Below the pieces are notes generated by a model, which saw nothing but the letters and a program-made list of their open reading frames with translations, ran no database searches and was not told the DNA's origin. DNA of 64,000 nucleotides from Amycolatopsis sp. NBRC 101858 (lineage in GTDB: Bacteria; Actinomycetota; Actinomycetes; Mycobacteriales; Pseudonocardiaceae): the NCBI RefSeq assembly GCF_030269325.1, contig NZ_BSTD01000003.1:248001-312000 (forward strand). Direction: 5' to 3'. Shown here piece by piece: positions 45,015 through 52,095 of the stretch; positions within the stretch are counted from its first letter, which is position 1; every line of letters begins with the position of its first letter. The position numbers and the translations under genes were made by a program.

Positions 45015-46379
45015 GTGGAGACACGACCCGCCGGCAACCGCGAACGCAAGCACCCCAAGGAACCCGTGCCGCCCGCCGCGCGGCGGGCGGCACTCGCCGG
45101 AGGCGTGGGCACGTTCATCGAGTACTACGACTACCTCCTGTTCAGCGTCCTGACCGTCTACATAGCACCGTTGTTCTTCCCGTCGGGCGATCCCGCCGCG
45201 TCGGTCCTCGCCGGGCTCGCCGTCTACGGCGCCGGGTTCGTGGCCAAGCCGATCGGCGCCATCGTCTTCGGGCGCATGGGCGACCGCCGGGGCCGCCGCC
45301 AGACGCTGCTGCTGACGGTCGTCTTGATGGGCGTCACCACCAGCCTGATCGCCGTGTTGCCGACCCACGCGTCGATCGGGATCGCCGCCCCGATCCTGCT
45401 GGTGGTACTGCGAGTGCTGCAGGGCGCGTCGAGCGGGGCCGAACTGCAGGGGGCGGTGACCTACGTGCTGGAATCCGCGCCGAAGTCGCGCCGGGCCGGG
45501 CTGGCCTCGATGGTCAACCTCGGGACGGGTCTCGGCGGCGCCTCGGGCGCGTTCACCGCCGCCGTCATCGGGATGACGGTCTCGCCGCAGACCATGCTCA
45601 CCTGGGGGTGGCGCGTCCCCTTCCTGGTCGCCATCCCGCTGACGGTCCTCGCCTTCATGGTCCGCAAGCGCCTCGAAGACTCCCCGGACTTCGCCGAACT
45701 CGTGCAGCGCAACCAGATCGCCCGATCGCCGGTGAAGGACACGTTCGTCACCCACCGCCGGATCCTGCTCATCGCCATCCTCGTGGCCCTGGCCTACGCG
45801 ATGTTCGGCGGGCTGCTCGGCTGGCTCGTGCCCTACCTGACGGGTCTGCGCCGGCTCGACCCCGCACCGATTTTCCTCACCTACGCGATCGGCCAGGCGC
45901 TGGGCAACGTGGTGGTGCCCACGATCGGCCGGCTCACGGACCGCTTCGGCCACCGCGGGATGATCATCGCCGCGTTCCTGGTGTCGCTCCTGCTGATGGT
46001 CCCGATCCTCGCCGTCCTCGGCGGTGCGACCTCGCCGCTGTTCCTCGGCATCGCCATCACGCTCTTCATCGCGTTGATCGCGGGCTCGGGGGTCGCCATC
46101 TACACCTACATCGCCGAAGTGTTCCCGGTGTCCGCCCGCTTCACGGGATCGAACATCGGCACCCAGCTCGCCACGGCGGTCGGCGGTGGGACGGCGCCCC
46201 TGATCGCCAGCACGCTCGTGCTCGCGCTGGGCTCGGTGTTCGCGCCTCTGCTGGTCCTGGGTGCCGCGGCGCTCATCGGCGTGACCGCGGTCCTCGTCGC
46301 ACCACGGTTCCTGGCCGGCTCCGAGTCACCTCTGTACGGCCGCGCGCCGCAGGCGACGACGACGGCCGCGCGGGTGTAG
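45015..46379 (+). CDS. MFS transporter, metabolite:H+ symporter (MHS) family
   Basis: The product has 454 residues and about 12 membrane segments. GTFIEYYDYLLFSVL and FGRMGDRRGRRQTLL are the family signatures of MHS transporters, which import organic acids with protons. GTG at 45015 has GAGGAG 8 nt upstream. It probably takes up the growth substrate or a carboxylic acid intermediate. It ends just before a strong bidirectional terminator. Confidence 0.9.
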   Translation: METRPAGNRERKHPKEPVPPAARRAALAGGVGTFIEYYDYLLFSVLTVYIAPLFFPSGDPAASVLAGLAVYGAGFVAKPIGAIVFGRMGDRRGRRQTLLLTVVLMGVTTSLIAVLPTHASIGIAAPILLVVLRVLQGASSGAELQGAVTYVLESAPKSRRAGLASMVNLGTGLGGASGAFTAAVIGMTVSPQTMLTWGWRVPFLVAIPLTVLAFMVRKRLEDSPDFAELVQRNQIARSPVKDTFVTHRRILLIAILVALAYAMFGGLLGWLVPYLTGLRRLDPAPIFLTYAIGQALGNVVVPTIGRLTDRFGHRGMIIAAFLVSLLLMVPILAVLGGATSPLFLGIAITLFIALIAGSGVAIYTYIAEVFPVSARFTGSNIGTQLATAVGGGTAPLIASTLVLALGSVFAPLLVLGAAALIGVTAVLVAPRFLAGSESPLYGRAPQATTTAARV

Positions 46380-46381
46380 CC

Positions 46382-46414
46382 GCCGGGTGCCCCGAGATCC
46401 CCGGGGCACCCGGC
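46382..46414. terminator. Perfect 13-bp stem bidirectional terminator
   Basis: GCCGGGTGCCCCG and its exact reverse complement flank a 7-nt loop. It lies directly between the convergent MHS transporter and SMP-30-like genes. Confidence 0.82.
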
Positions 46415-46421
46415 GCGGCGC

Positions 46422-47327
46422 TCATGGCTGGAAGTTCAGCCGGAGTGCGGGCCACGGCCACGGCACCGCGTAGAGCGCGCCCTGCCCGCCGGCGCTGACG
46501 TAGGCGACGTTGTCCGCGCCGAAGAACAGGTTGGTGACGTTGCCGTCCCGGACCGGCGTGACGAACCGCGCCACCACACCGCCGCCCTCGGGATCGAGCA
46601 CAACGATCCCGGATTCCCTCAGGTCGGCGACGCACACGTGGCCGAGGCCGTCCACGGCCAGCCCGTCCAGGCTGTAGGTCACGTCCGGGTGCTGGTACAG
46701 GTCGGGCAGCTCGCGCAGCCCGCCCGGTCCGGTCACCTCGAACACCCGGACCCGGCCGGTGTAGGTCTCGGACACGTACAGGCGGGTGCCGTCCGGCGAC
46801 AGCCCGGCGCCGTTGGGCCCCCGCAGGTCCGCGGCCGCGGTGCGGATGGTGCCCGCCGACGGGTCGACGTAGTGGATCATCCCGCGGGTCGTGTCCGCGA
46901 CGTAGGCGGCGCCGTGGACGTCGAACACGATGTCGTTGAGGCCGCCGAGCCGGGTGCCGCCCTCGCATTCGGTGAACACGTCCCGCACCTCGCCGGTCGC
47001 GGGGTCGACCCGCTGGATCGCGCCCCCGACGTAATCGTCCGGGATGCCGACCGGGGCGATCTGACCGTCGGTCTCCTTGAAGACGTACCCGCCGTCGTTG
47101 CAGACGTAGATCGCGCCGTCCGGCCCGAACGCCAGGCCGTTGGCCCCACCGCCGACCGAGGCGATGATCTCGATCGCGCCGTCGCGGCGCACCCGCTTCA
47201 CCGCGGCACCCTCGATCTCCGGGACGACGACCGAGCCGTCGGCGTCGACCGCACCGCCTTCCGGGAACCGCAGGCCGGTCGCGACCGTCCGGACCTTCTC
47301 CTGGTCGAAGACCTCCGACGTGGTCAT
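46422..47327 (-). CDS. SMP-30/gluconolactonase-like protein
   Basis: The product has 301 residues with six-bladed propeller repeats. GLRFPEGGAVDADG holds the first metal Glu, GGLNDIVFD an Asn, and YSLDGLAVDGLG an Asp, matching the Ca2+ site of SMP-30-type lactonases. ATG at 47327 has AAAGGAG upstream. In a BVMO-rich island it could hydrolyse a lactone. It is the last gene of the catabolic part of the window. Confidence 0.87.
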   Translation of the reverse strand: MTTSEVFDQEKVRTVATGLRFPEGGAVDADGSVVVPEIEGAAVKRVRRDGAIEIIASVGGGANGLAFGPDGAIYVCNDGGYVFKETDGQIAPVGIPDDYVGGAIQRVDPATGEVRDVFTECEGGTRLGGLNDIVFDVHGAAYVADTTRGMIHYVDPSAGTIRTAAADLRGPNGAGLSPDGTRLYVSETYTGRVRVFEVTGPGGLRELPDLYQHPDVTYSLDGLAVDGLGHVCVADLRESGIVVLDPEGGGVVARFVTPVRDGNVTNLFFGADNVAYVSAGGQGALYAVPWPWPALRLNFQP

Positions 47328-47878
47328 CCTCGCTCCTTTGCGTTGACGTTGCGCAGCACCCGCTGACCGCCGGCTTCGGTCACCACCGACCCGCTTCGCA
47401 GGTCGTGAAGTACCAGGCCGGCGCGAGCGGACGTGGTGGCTCCCCTGCGGACCGCGGGGCAGTCCGCAGGAGAGCGCCCCGGCAGAATCGCGCACGAGCG
47501 GCGCCCGCGCGCGTGCCCATCCCGGCAGGCGGGACGAACGGTTGTCCGGCGGTCCTCGCCGGAATCGGCTCGCGGTTTCGTGCCGGTAACACCCGAAGCG
47601 CTGCTGACCCAACCGGAGGAACTGACATAGGCGATTCTCCCCACGTAGCAGGCGACCAGTGCTCGCTACGCTTTCCGGCGGCAGCGGGAAGGTGGCCTCG
47701 CTGGACCTCAGGGGACTCGGCCCGGTACACATTTGTCGCGTCGGCCGACAAGCACGGCAGCCACACCGGCGCCCTGCTTGCCTCGGGCCACACCGGACTT
47801 CCCACCCGCCGGGTGGCGATCCCTCAGCGAACAGAACGCGAGGTAACCTCGCCGAAGTCGCCCCTCAGGAGCGCGGGC
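47328..47878. other. 551-nt region without a supported gene, border of catabolic island and mobile element
   Basis: No frame here looks like a real gene on either strand. It contains a perfect CGAGGT-A-ACCTCG palindrome at 47839-47851. It marks the change from catabolic to plasmid/conjugative gene content, so an attachment site could lie here or nearby, but no tRNA fragment or duplicated core was recognised. Confidence 0.4.
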
Positions 47879-48163
47879 TCAGCCCTCTTTTCGTGGACGA
47901 CCGCCGCCCACACCCGGACCGGGGCGGGCTGCCTCCCAGCGTTCGATCTCCTCACGACGCTCCCGCGACCAGCCCGGCGTGCGACCGGTGACCGCGTCCG
48001 GTTCGGGAAAGGGGTGGTCTTCGGCGTAGCGCGTGCGCCAGTTCGCGACCGCTCGGTGGCTGACGTTGAACCACGTCCCGATCTCCACCATGTCGACGTA
48101 GCGGAACGTCGTGCCCGCCGGCGCGGCCGGGCCGTCCTTGATCTCCCGCTCGGCGTGCTCCAC
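47879..48163 (-). CDS. Small HTH DNA-binding protein
   Basis: The product has 94 residues. FRYVDMVEIGTWFNVSHRAVANWRTRY is a helix-turn-helix of the MerR/AlpA kind, followed by FPEPDAVTGRTPGWSRERREEIERW and a basic GGRPRK end. Proteins of this form are common on actinobacterial integrative elements as excisionase or regulator. GTG at 48163 has only a weak ribosome binding site. It could act on the dyad at 49105-49173. Confidence 0.65.
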   Translation of the reverse strand: MEHAEREIKDGPAAPAGTTFRYVDMVEIGTWFNVSHRAVANWRTRYAEDHPFPEPDAVTGRTPGWSRERREEIERWEAARPGPGVGGGRPRKEG

Positions 48164-48220
48164 CAGCCGAAGTTAGCAGGAACGACCAGGTGGAGGACGC
48201 ATTCTCGGCGCTCGTGCGTG

Positions 48221-49090
48221 TCAGAACTCCTTCAGGTAGTCCAGGAGGGCCATCGCCTCGTTCACGCTACCGACCTGCTCGAGGAACCACGCGCGCTGAC
48301 GTTCCGCCTCATCGGGCCAGTGCGGAAAGGCGCGGACGTCCCCGGCGTAGAAGAAGACCTCTGGGCCTAGCTCCCAGATCAAGGCGTTGATCGCGGTTGC
48401 CGCGACAGCCAGTTCGTCGCTGTCGGCGCCGAACCAGCGCATGTCGGCCGGATCGAGTCCCTGGCAGCGGACGACCTCCGCCGTCGCGCGGAAAAGGCCG
48501 CCGGTGCCGACGGCATCGTCACGGAACAGCCGTCCCGGTTCGAGGTCACGGAGGCTGACGGCGGTGAGCTTCCACGCGGTGGGACTGGGCGCATACATCC
48601 GCGTGTCGACCTTCAGCCCCGGCCTGGAGCGAAGGGCTGCGAGGACCGGGCCCAGCAGGTCGCAGGTGAAGCGACGCCTCCCCGTGGTCAGCTCAAGCTG
48701 GCCGGCGCGCAACGCGGCTTCAGCAGTTCGCTTGATCCGGCGACGCAGCCGCTCATCGGTCTCACCGTAGAGCCAGTCGAGCAGCAGATACGCCCACTGC
48801 GCCAGGTCCGGGCGGCGAGCGAACACCTCGCCCCAGACTCCCCTGGCGATGCCGACGAAATCGCCCGGCGACGCCGACATCATGACCTTGGCCAGGTGAT
48901 CAGGCCGATCGACGAGCAGTCCGCCCGCCGCGATCGTGGCGACGACGCCGAGCGGGATCGCCGGCCCACGAGGAGCAATCCGAGTGCGCCAGGCAGCCGC
49001 GACTTCGACGGCGATCTGCAAGGCGTGTACCTCCACGTCGAGCGGCTTGTTCATCCGTTCCCCGTCGGCCCGGTGCCTGCGTTTCTTCAT
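48221..49090 (-). CDS. N-6 DNA methyltransferase-like protein lacking the catalytic motif
   Basis: The product has 289 residues. Residues 191-200 (DDAVGTGGLF) match the AdoMet-binding motif I of N-6 adenine methylases, and GADSDELAVAATAINALIWELG follows as in that family. The NPPY/F catalytic motif that should come next is absent; the chain ends soon after AGDVRAFPHW. ATG at 49090 follows GGAGGGTGAG, so it is preferred over an upstream start. It may bind AdoMet or DNA without methylating it. Confidence 0.68.
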   Translation of the reverse strand: MKKRRHRADGERMNKPLDVEVHALQIAVEVAAAWRTRIAPRGPAIPLGVVATIAAGGLLVDRPDHLAKVMMSASPGDFVGIARGVWGEVFARRPDLAQWAYLLLDWLYGETDERLRRRIKRTAEAALRAGQLELTTGRRRFTCDLLGPVLAALRSRPGLKVDTRMYAPSPTAWKLTAVSLRDLEPGRLFRDDAVGTGGLFRATAEVVRCQGLDPADMRWFGADSDELAVAATAINALIWELGPEVFFYAGDVRAFPHWPDEAERQRAWFLEQVGSVNEAMALLDYLKEF

Positions 49091-49104
49091 CTCACCCTCC
49101 CACC

Positions 49105-49173
49105 AAAACCTTGTTGACTTAGTACTCGAAGTTTGCCTACCGTAAACCGCGAGCACTTAATACACAAGGTTTT
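49105..49173. promoter_or_regulatory. Long inverted dyad in divergent promoter
   Basis: The left arm (49105-49128) and the reverse complement of the right arm (49150-49173) match at 19 of 24 positions, with the outer AAAACCTTGT exact. The dyad lies between two divergent genes starting at 49090 and 49190, so each arm is close to one start. TTGACT at 49114-49119 could be a -35 element for the rightward gene. This is a likely operator for an element-encoded regulator. Confidence 0.65.
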
Positions 49174-49189
49174 AAGCAGGGGAGATGAG

Positions 49190-50236
49190 ATGCCCAACCA
49201 CGAGGGAGCCAGCTGGTCGCCTCCCGAACCGCGGCGGCTACCAGCGTTGCGGGAGCACCTGACGGACTATTTGCTGACCGAGCCCGCCCACTGGTTCACG
49301 GCGACGTCTCTGCGCAGGGGCCGCGGGACGCTCCGGCCGATGACCACGCCGGAGAAAGGAGCGCTGCTTCTGCTCGGAGACGAGTACCGGCGGTTGGTCA
49401 AGGCACAGCTGTTCTACGTGACCGCCGACATCACCCAGCTGGTCCGCCAGGCGGCTCCCAGCCTGCAAGACGAGTGGGGCCTGCAGCCGCAGGACGTCCC
49501 GGCGATGACGGGGTTCATGCTGTTCGCCGAGCCGATGGCCGAGTACGTCCGCGACGACGGCAAGCGGGTCGACATCGTCGCCGTGTCGTGGGGCGGGACC
49601 GAGCTGATCAGGTCCGACACCGGTGGGCTGTGGATCACGTTCTGGAGCGCCACCGACTTCGCCGCGATCAAGCGGCTCGCACGCTCGGCCGGGGCGAGCG
49701 CGGCCGAAGCCGAGAGCACGGCCCGTCAGCAGAACGCCGAGCTGACCTGGGACAACGAGATCTACCTGCCCTGGGGTGCGAAATCAGCAGAAATCAACCC
49801 GAGACCAGACGGGCAGCCGATCGAATTGGCGCATATCGCGGCCGCAGAGACGACGATCAACTGGTTGCGGACCGTTCACGCGGGCTGGATCTTCTGCACG
49901 CCGAACACACTGACCGAGACGACCGAGGAACACCTTCCCCGGACTCAGCGCGCCCGCGCGCAGCGAGCCGGGATCAGCCCGTCACCCGTCCGGGTGGTCT
50001 CGGTCAGCCGGACGGCGACGTCGAAGCCCGCTCGTCGTGATGAGCCGTCGGGACGCACCGTCAGCGTCCGGTTCCCGGTCGCGCCGTTCATCCGCCGTCA
50101 GGCCTACGGTCCGGGGCGACAGCTGCGCCGGTTGACCCCGGTCGCCGGGCATTGGCGTGGGCCAGTGGACGCACCGATCAGGATCACGAAGAAGGTCAAC
50201 CTGGTGGACACGCCGCCGAGTCGCCCCGGCAAGTGA
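49190..50236 (+). CDS. Hypothetical protein of a mobile-element family
   Basis: The product has 348 residues. No enzyme motif is seen. The C-terminal part (VRVVSVSR, then RTVSVRFPVAPFIRRQAYGP and TPVAGHWRGPVDAPIRIT) resembles uncharacterised proteins of actinobacterial plasmids and integrative elements. ATG at 49190 follows GGGGAG. It is transcribed divergently from the methylase-like gene across a long dyad, so both may be under one regulator. Confidence 0.65.
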   Translation: MPNHEGASWSPPEPRRLPALREHLTDYLLTEPAHWFTATSLRRGRGTLRPMTTPEKGALLLLGDEYRRLVKAQLFYVTADITQLVRQAAPSLQDEWGLQPQDVPAMTGFMLFAEPMAEYVRDDGKRVDIVAVSWGGTELIRSDTGGLWITFWSATDFAAIKRLARSAGASAAEAESTARQQNAELTWDNEIYLPWGAKSAEINPRPDGQPIELAHIAAAETTINWLRTVHAGWIFCTPNTLTETTEEHLPRTQRARAQRAGISPSPVRVVSVSRTATSKPARRDEPSGRTVSVRFPVAPFIRRQAYGPGRQLRRLTPVAGHWRGPVDAPIRITKKVNLVDTPPSRPGK

Positions 50237-50240
50237 ATCG

Positions 50241-50537
50241 ATGACCACAATGGACGGTGCAGGCACCGCAGCGCTTTGCCCTTCTTGCCGATCCGCTATC
50301 GGAGTCGCGCACCGCCGGCGCTGCGACGCGGCGCGCTGCCTGTGGACCGGGCTTCAACGTTCAGGGTGCGCTGGTGACCACGACTGTGGTGAGGACGTCT
50401 GGGATGGACGTTGGCCAGGGTGGCAGGACTGCGAGGACCTGGGCATGATGCTGTCTTCCGGCTTTCCCGATTTGAACCGGCTCTACACTGAAGCCTTCTG
50501 GGACAAGAAAACCGCTCATTGGCGCCTCGTTCCCTGA
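50241..50537 (+). CDS. Small Cys-rich zinc-ribbon-like protein
   Basis: The product has 98 residues. CPSC and RRCDAARC give two Cys pairs, and GDHDCGEDVWDGRWPGWQDC adds further Cys/His. The C-terminal FPDLNRLYTEAFWDKKTAHW is typical of small element proteins of this type. The ATG is 5 nt after the preceding stop, so the two form one unit. A metal-binding fold is likely; the role is unknown. Confidence 0.6.
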   Translation: MTTMDGAGTAALCPSCRSAIGVAHRRRCDAARCLWTGLQRSGCAGDHDCGEDVWDGRWPGWQDCEDLGMMLSSGFPDLNRLYTEAFWDKKTAHWRLVP

Positions 50538-50544
50538 CTTCCGC

Positions 50545-50985
50545 TCAGTCGGCTGCGCTCGGATGCGGCGGCGCCCAGCCACCTTCGATACCGAGGTCCG
50601 CGCGGGCTTCCGTGACGAACGTCGTGATCGCCCGGTCCAGCCGACGACGTCCGGACTCCTCGTCCTCCTGAAAGAGCTCGGCTATCACGCCGCCGAAACC
50701 CGGTCGGCTGTTGACCTGGATGGTTCGCACGATCTCGGCCCACGTACGCGCGGCCTCGAGCAGCCGTTCCAGCGCGGCGTTGAGTTCCTCACTGCAGAAG
50801 AACGCGGTCTGCATGCAGGCGTCTTCCATGCTGTCGAACACCGGTGCGGCGTCGACAGCGTCCCGGCCTCGCCAGATGGGAAGCCGGGACAGGCGGTAGG
50901 CGGCGACGGTGATCGCCGGGAACAGCCGGCTCTTCCGTTGCAGGACGACGTAGTGGTCGGCGCCGTCGTCGGCGGACGTGGTCAC
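50545..50985 (-). CDS. Hypothetical protein, end of leftward element operon
   Basis: The product has 146 residues with HYVVLQRKSRLFPAITVAAYRL at the start and a helical middle (FFCSEELNAALERLLEAARTW). No family was recognised. GTG at 50985 overlaps the stop of the upstream 77-residue gene as GTGA, so it is translated as part of the operon. It is convergent with the Cys-rich gene, 7 nt away. Confidence 0.6.
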   Translation of the reverse strand: MTTSADDGADHYVVLQRKSRLFPAITVAAYRLSRLPIWRGRDAVDAAPVFDSMEDACMQTAFFCSEELNAALERLLEAARTWAEIVRTIQVNSRPGFGGVIAELFQEDEESGRRRLDRAITTFVTEARADLGIEGGWAPPHPSAAD

Positions 50986-51215
50986 GGGAGGTCGTAGCCG
51001 AGGTTGGTCGCGACGTCGTCGACGAAGTCCTCGCCCGGCACGGCCGCGTCCTGGCCTTGGACCTCCCACGCCGCGTCGTCGACTGCGTCGCCGCCTTCGG
51101 TGAACGCGTTCGCCACGACGTCGACCAGTTCGCGGGCGTGCTCGGTGTCCAGGTCGAAGCGCTGGGCAGCGCAGGTGGCGGCGTGGTCGAGGTCGTTCTC
51201 CGAGTACTCGTACAT
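50982..51215 (-). CDS. Small acidic hypothetical protein
   Basis: The product has 77 residues and is strongly acidic (MYEYSENDLDHAATCAAQRF and many Asp/Glu later). It overlaps the next gene by 4 nt (GTGA). The ATG follows GGAGGGATC. No domain was recognised. Small acidic proteins of elements may be inhibitors or antitoxins, but nothing here proves that. Confidence 0.55.
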   Translation of the reverse strand: MYEYSENDLDHAATCAAQRFDLDTEHARELVDVVANAFTEGGDAVDDAAWEVQGQDAAVPGEDFVDDVATNLGYDLP

Positions 51216-51277
51216 GATCCCTCCGGGTGCGGTCCGATTCGAACGCAGAAGTCACGTCGCCGCGGCACCGGCCTGAT

Positions 51278-51637
51278 TCAGAACTGGAGGCGCACCTCGG
51301 CGCCCCGCCACGCGCCGGCATCGGACGCCGTGGCCGGGCGGTAGTGCCAGACCGGATGGTTCGAGCAGGCCAGCGAACGGACGCAGTGGCACGATTCGAC
51401 GCGCCACCAGCCGGCGTGCAGGATCCGCAGCCGCACCTTCCGCGCGCCGGCGAACGGATAAGCCTCCAGTGCTGCGACCGCTCGCCTGGCGACTTGAGCG
51501 AGCGTCACGCCGTGCACGAGAAGATGTCCGCGGGCTTCGAGGTGATCGGCGACCCACTCCACAGCGGCAAGCTCCGGAACCGTGGTGCAGCAACGCATCC
51601 GCGACCACCAACTTTCTGCCGAGTTCGGCAGAGACAT
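51278..51637 (-). CDS. Small hypothetical protein with His/Cys-rich C-terminus
   Basis: The product has 119 residues. LAAVEWVADHLEARGHLLVHGVTLAQVARRAVAALEAYPF is helical, and CHCVRSLACSNHPVWHYRP has four Cys/His that could bind metal. The start at 51637 is uncertain. It lies 26 nt after the 143-residue gene and 62 nt before the next, within the same leftward train. Confidence 0.55.
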   Translation of the reverse strand: MSLPNSAESWWSRMRCCTTVPELAAVEWVADHLEARGHLLVHGVTLAQVARRAVAALEAYPFAGARKVRLRILHAGWWRVESCHCVRSLACSNHPVWHYRPATASDAGAWRGAEVRLQF

Positions 51638-51663
51638 GCAGGTCTCGCGGATGGTGGATGCGG

Positions 51664-52095
51664 TCAGTCGTGATCGAGTGCTTCGGCCTCGGCTCGTTCT
51701 TCCGCCGTCAACGTGATCAACCAGGTGTCGAAATCCTGCAGCGCGGCGAGCTGCGCGCCACGCGCCGGCCGGACTCGGGCTTCTTGTCCGGTGACGAGAT
51801 CGAGAACGAGGCTTTCGCCCTCGGTTCGAGCTTCGGCGACGTGCAAGGCGCGTCGCCGGGCCGCGGCGAGATCGAAGACCGGCAGATTCGCCCGGACGCT
51901 GCCTCCGACGAGCGGACGGATCCAGATCACCGCCGGATCGTCTTCGTCTCGGCGCGCATGGCGTGCCAGCGCGGCCCGAAACACTTCTTGGCCGTCCTCG
52001 CTGACGATGAGTTCGGCGCCGGGAAGGTTCTCCCCCGCGTCTTCTCCGCGTCCGTTGAGCAGGTCGTGCAGCCTGCGCCACAGCTCGTGGTTCAT
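51664..52095 (-). CDS. Hypothetical protein, ATGA-coupled to ADP-ribosyltransferase-like gene
   Basis: The product has 143 residues with LWRRLHDLLNGRGED, ELIVSEDGQEVFRAALARHARR and VIWIRPLVGGSVRANLPVFDL. Its ATG overlaps the stop of the 655-residue transferase-like protein by 4 nt, and AAGGAGG lies upstream. Tight coupling suggests it works with that protein, possibly as an immunity or accessory factor. No family was recognised. Confidence 0.58.
   Translation of the reverse strand: MNHELWRRLHDLLNGRGEDAGENLPGAELIVSEDGQEVFRAALARHARRDEDDPAVIWIRPLVGGSVRANLPVFDLAAARRRALHVAEARTEGESLVLDLVTGQEARVRPARGAQLAALQDFDTWLITLTAEERAEAEALDHD

Noticed and set aside
47405..47870. Several open frames in the gap before the mobile-element genes
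   Set aside because: They are rich in Arg, Pro and Ala, overlap one another on both strands, and lack start signals.
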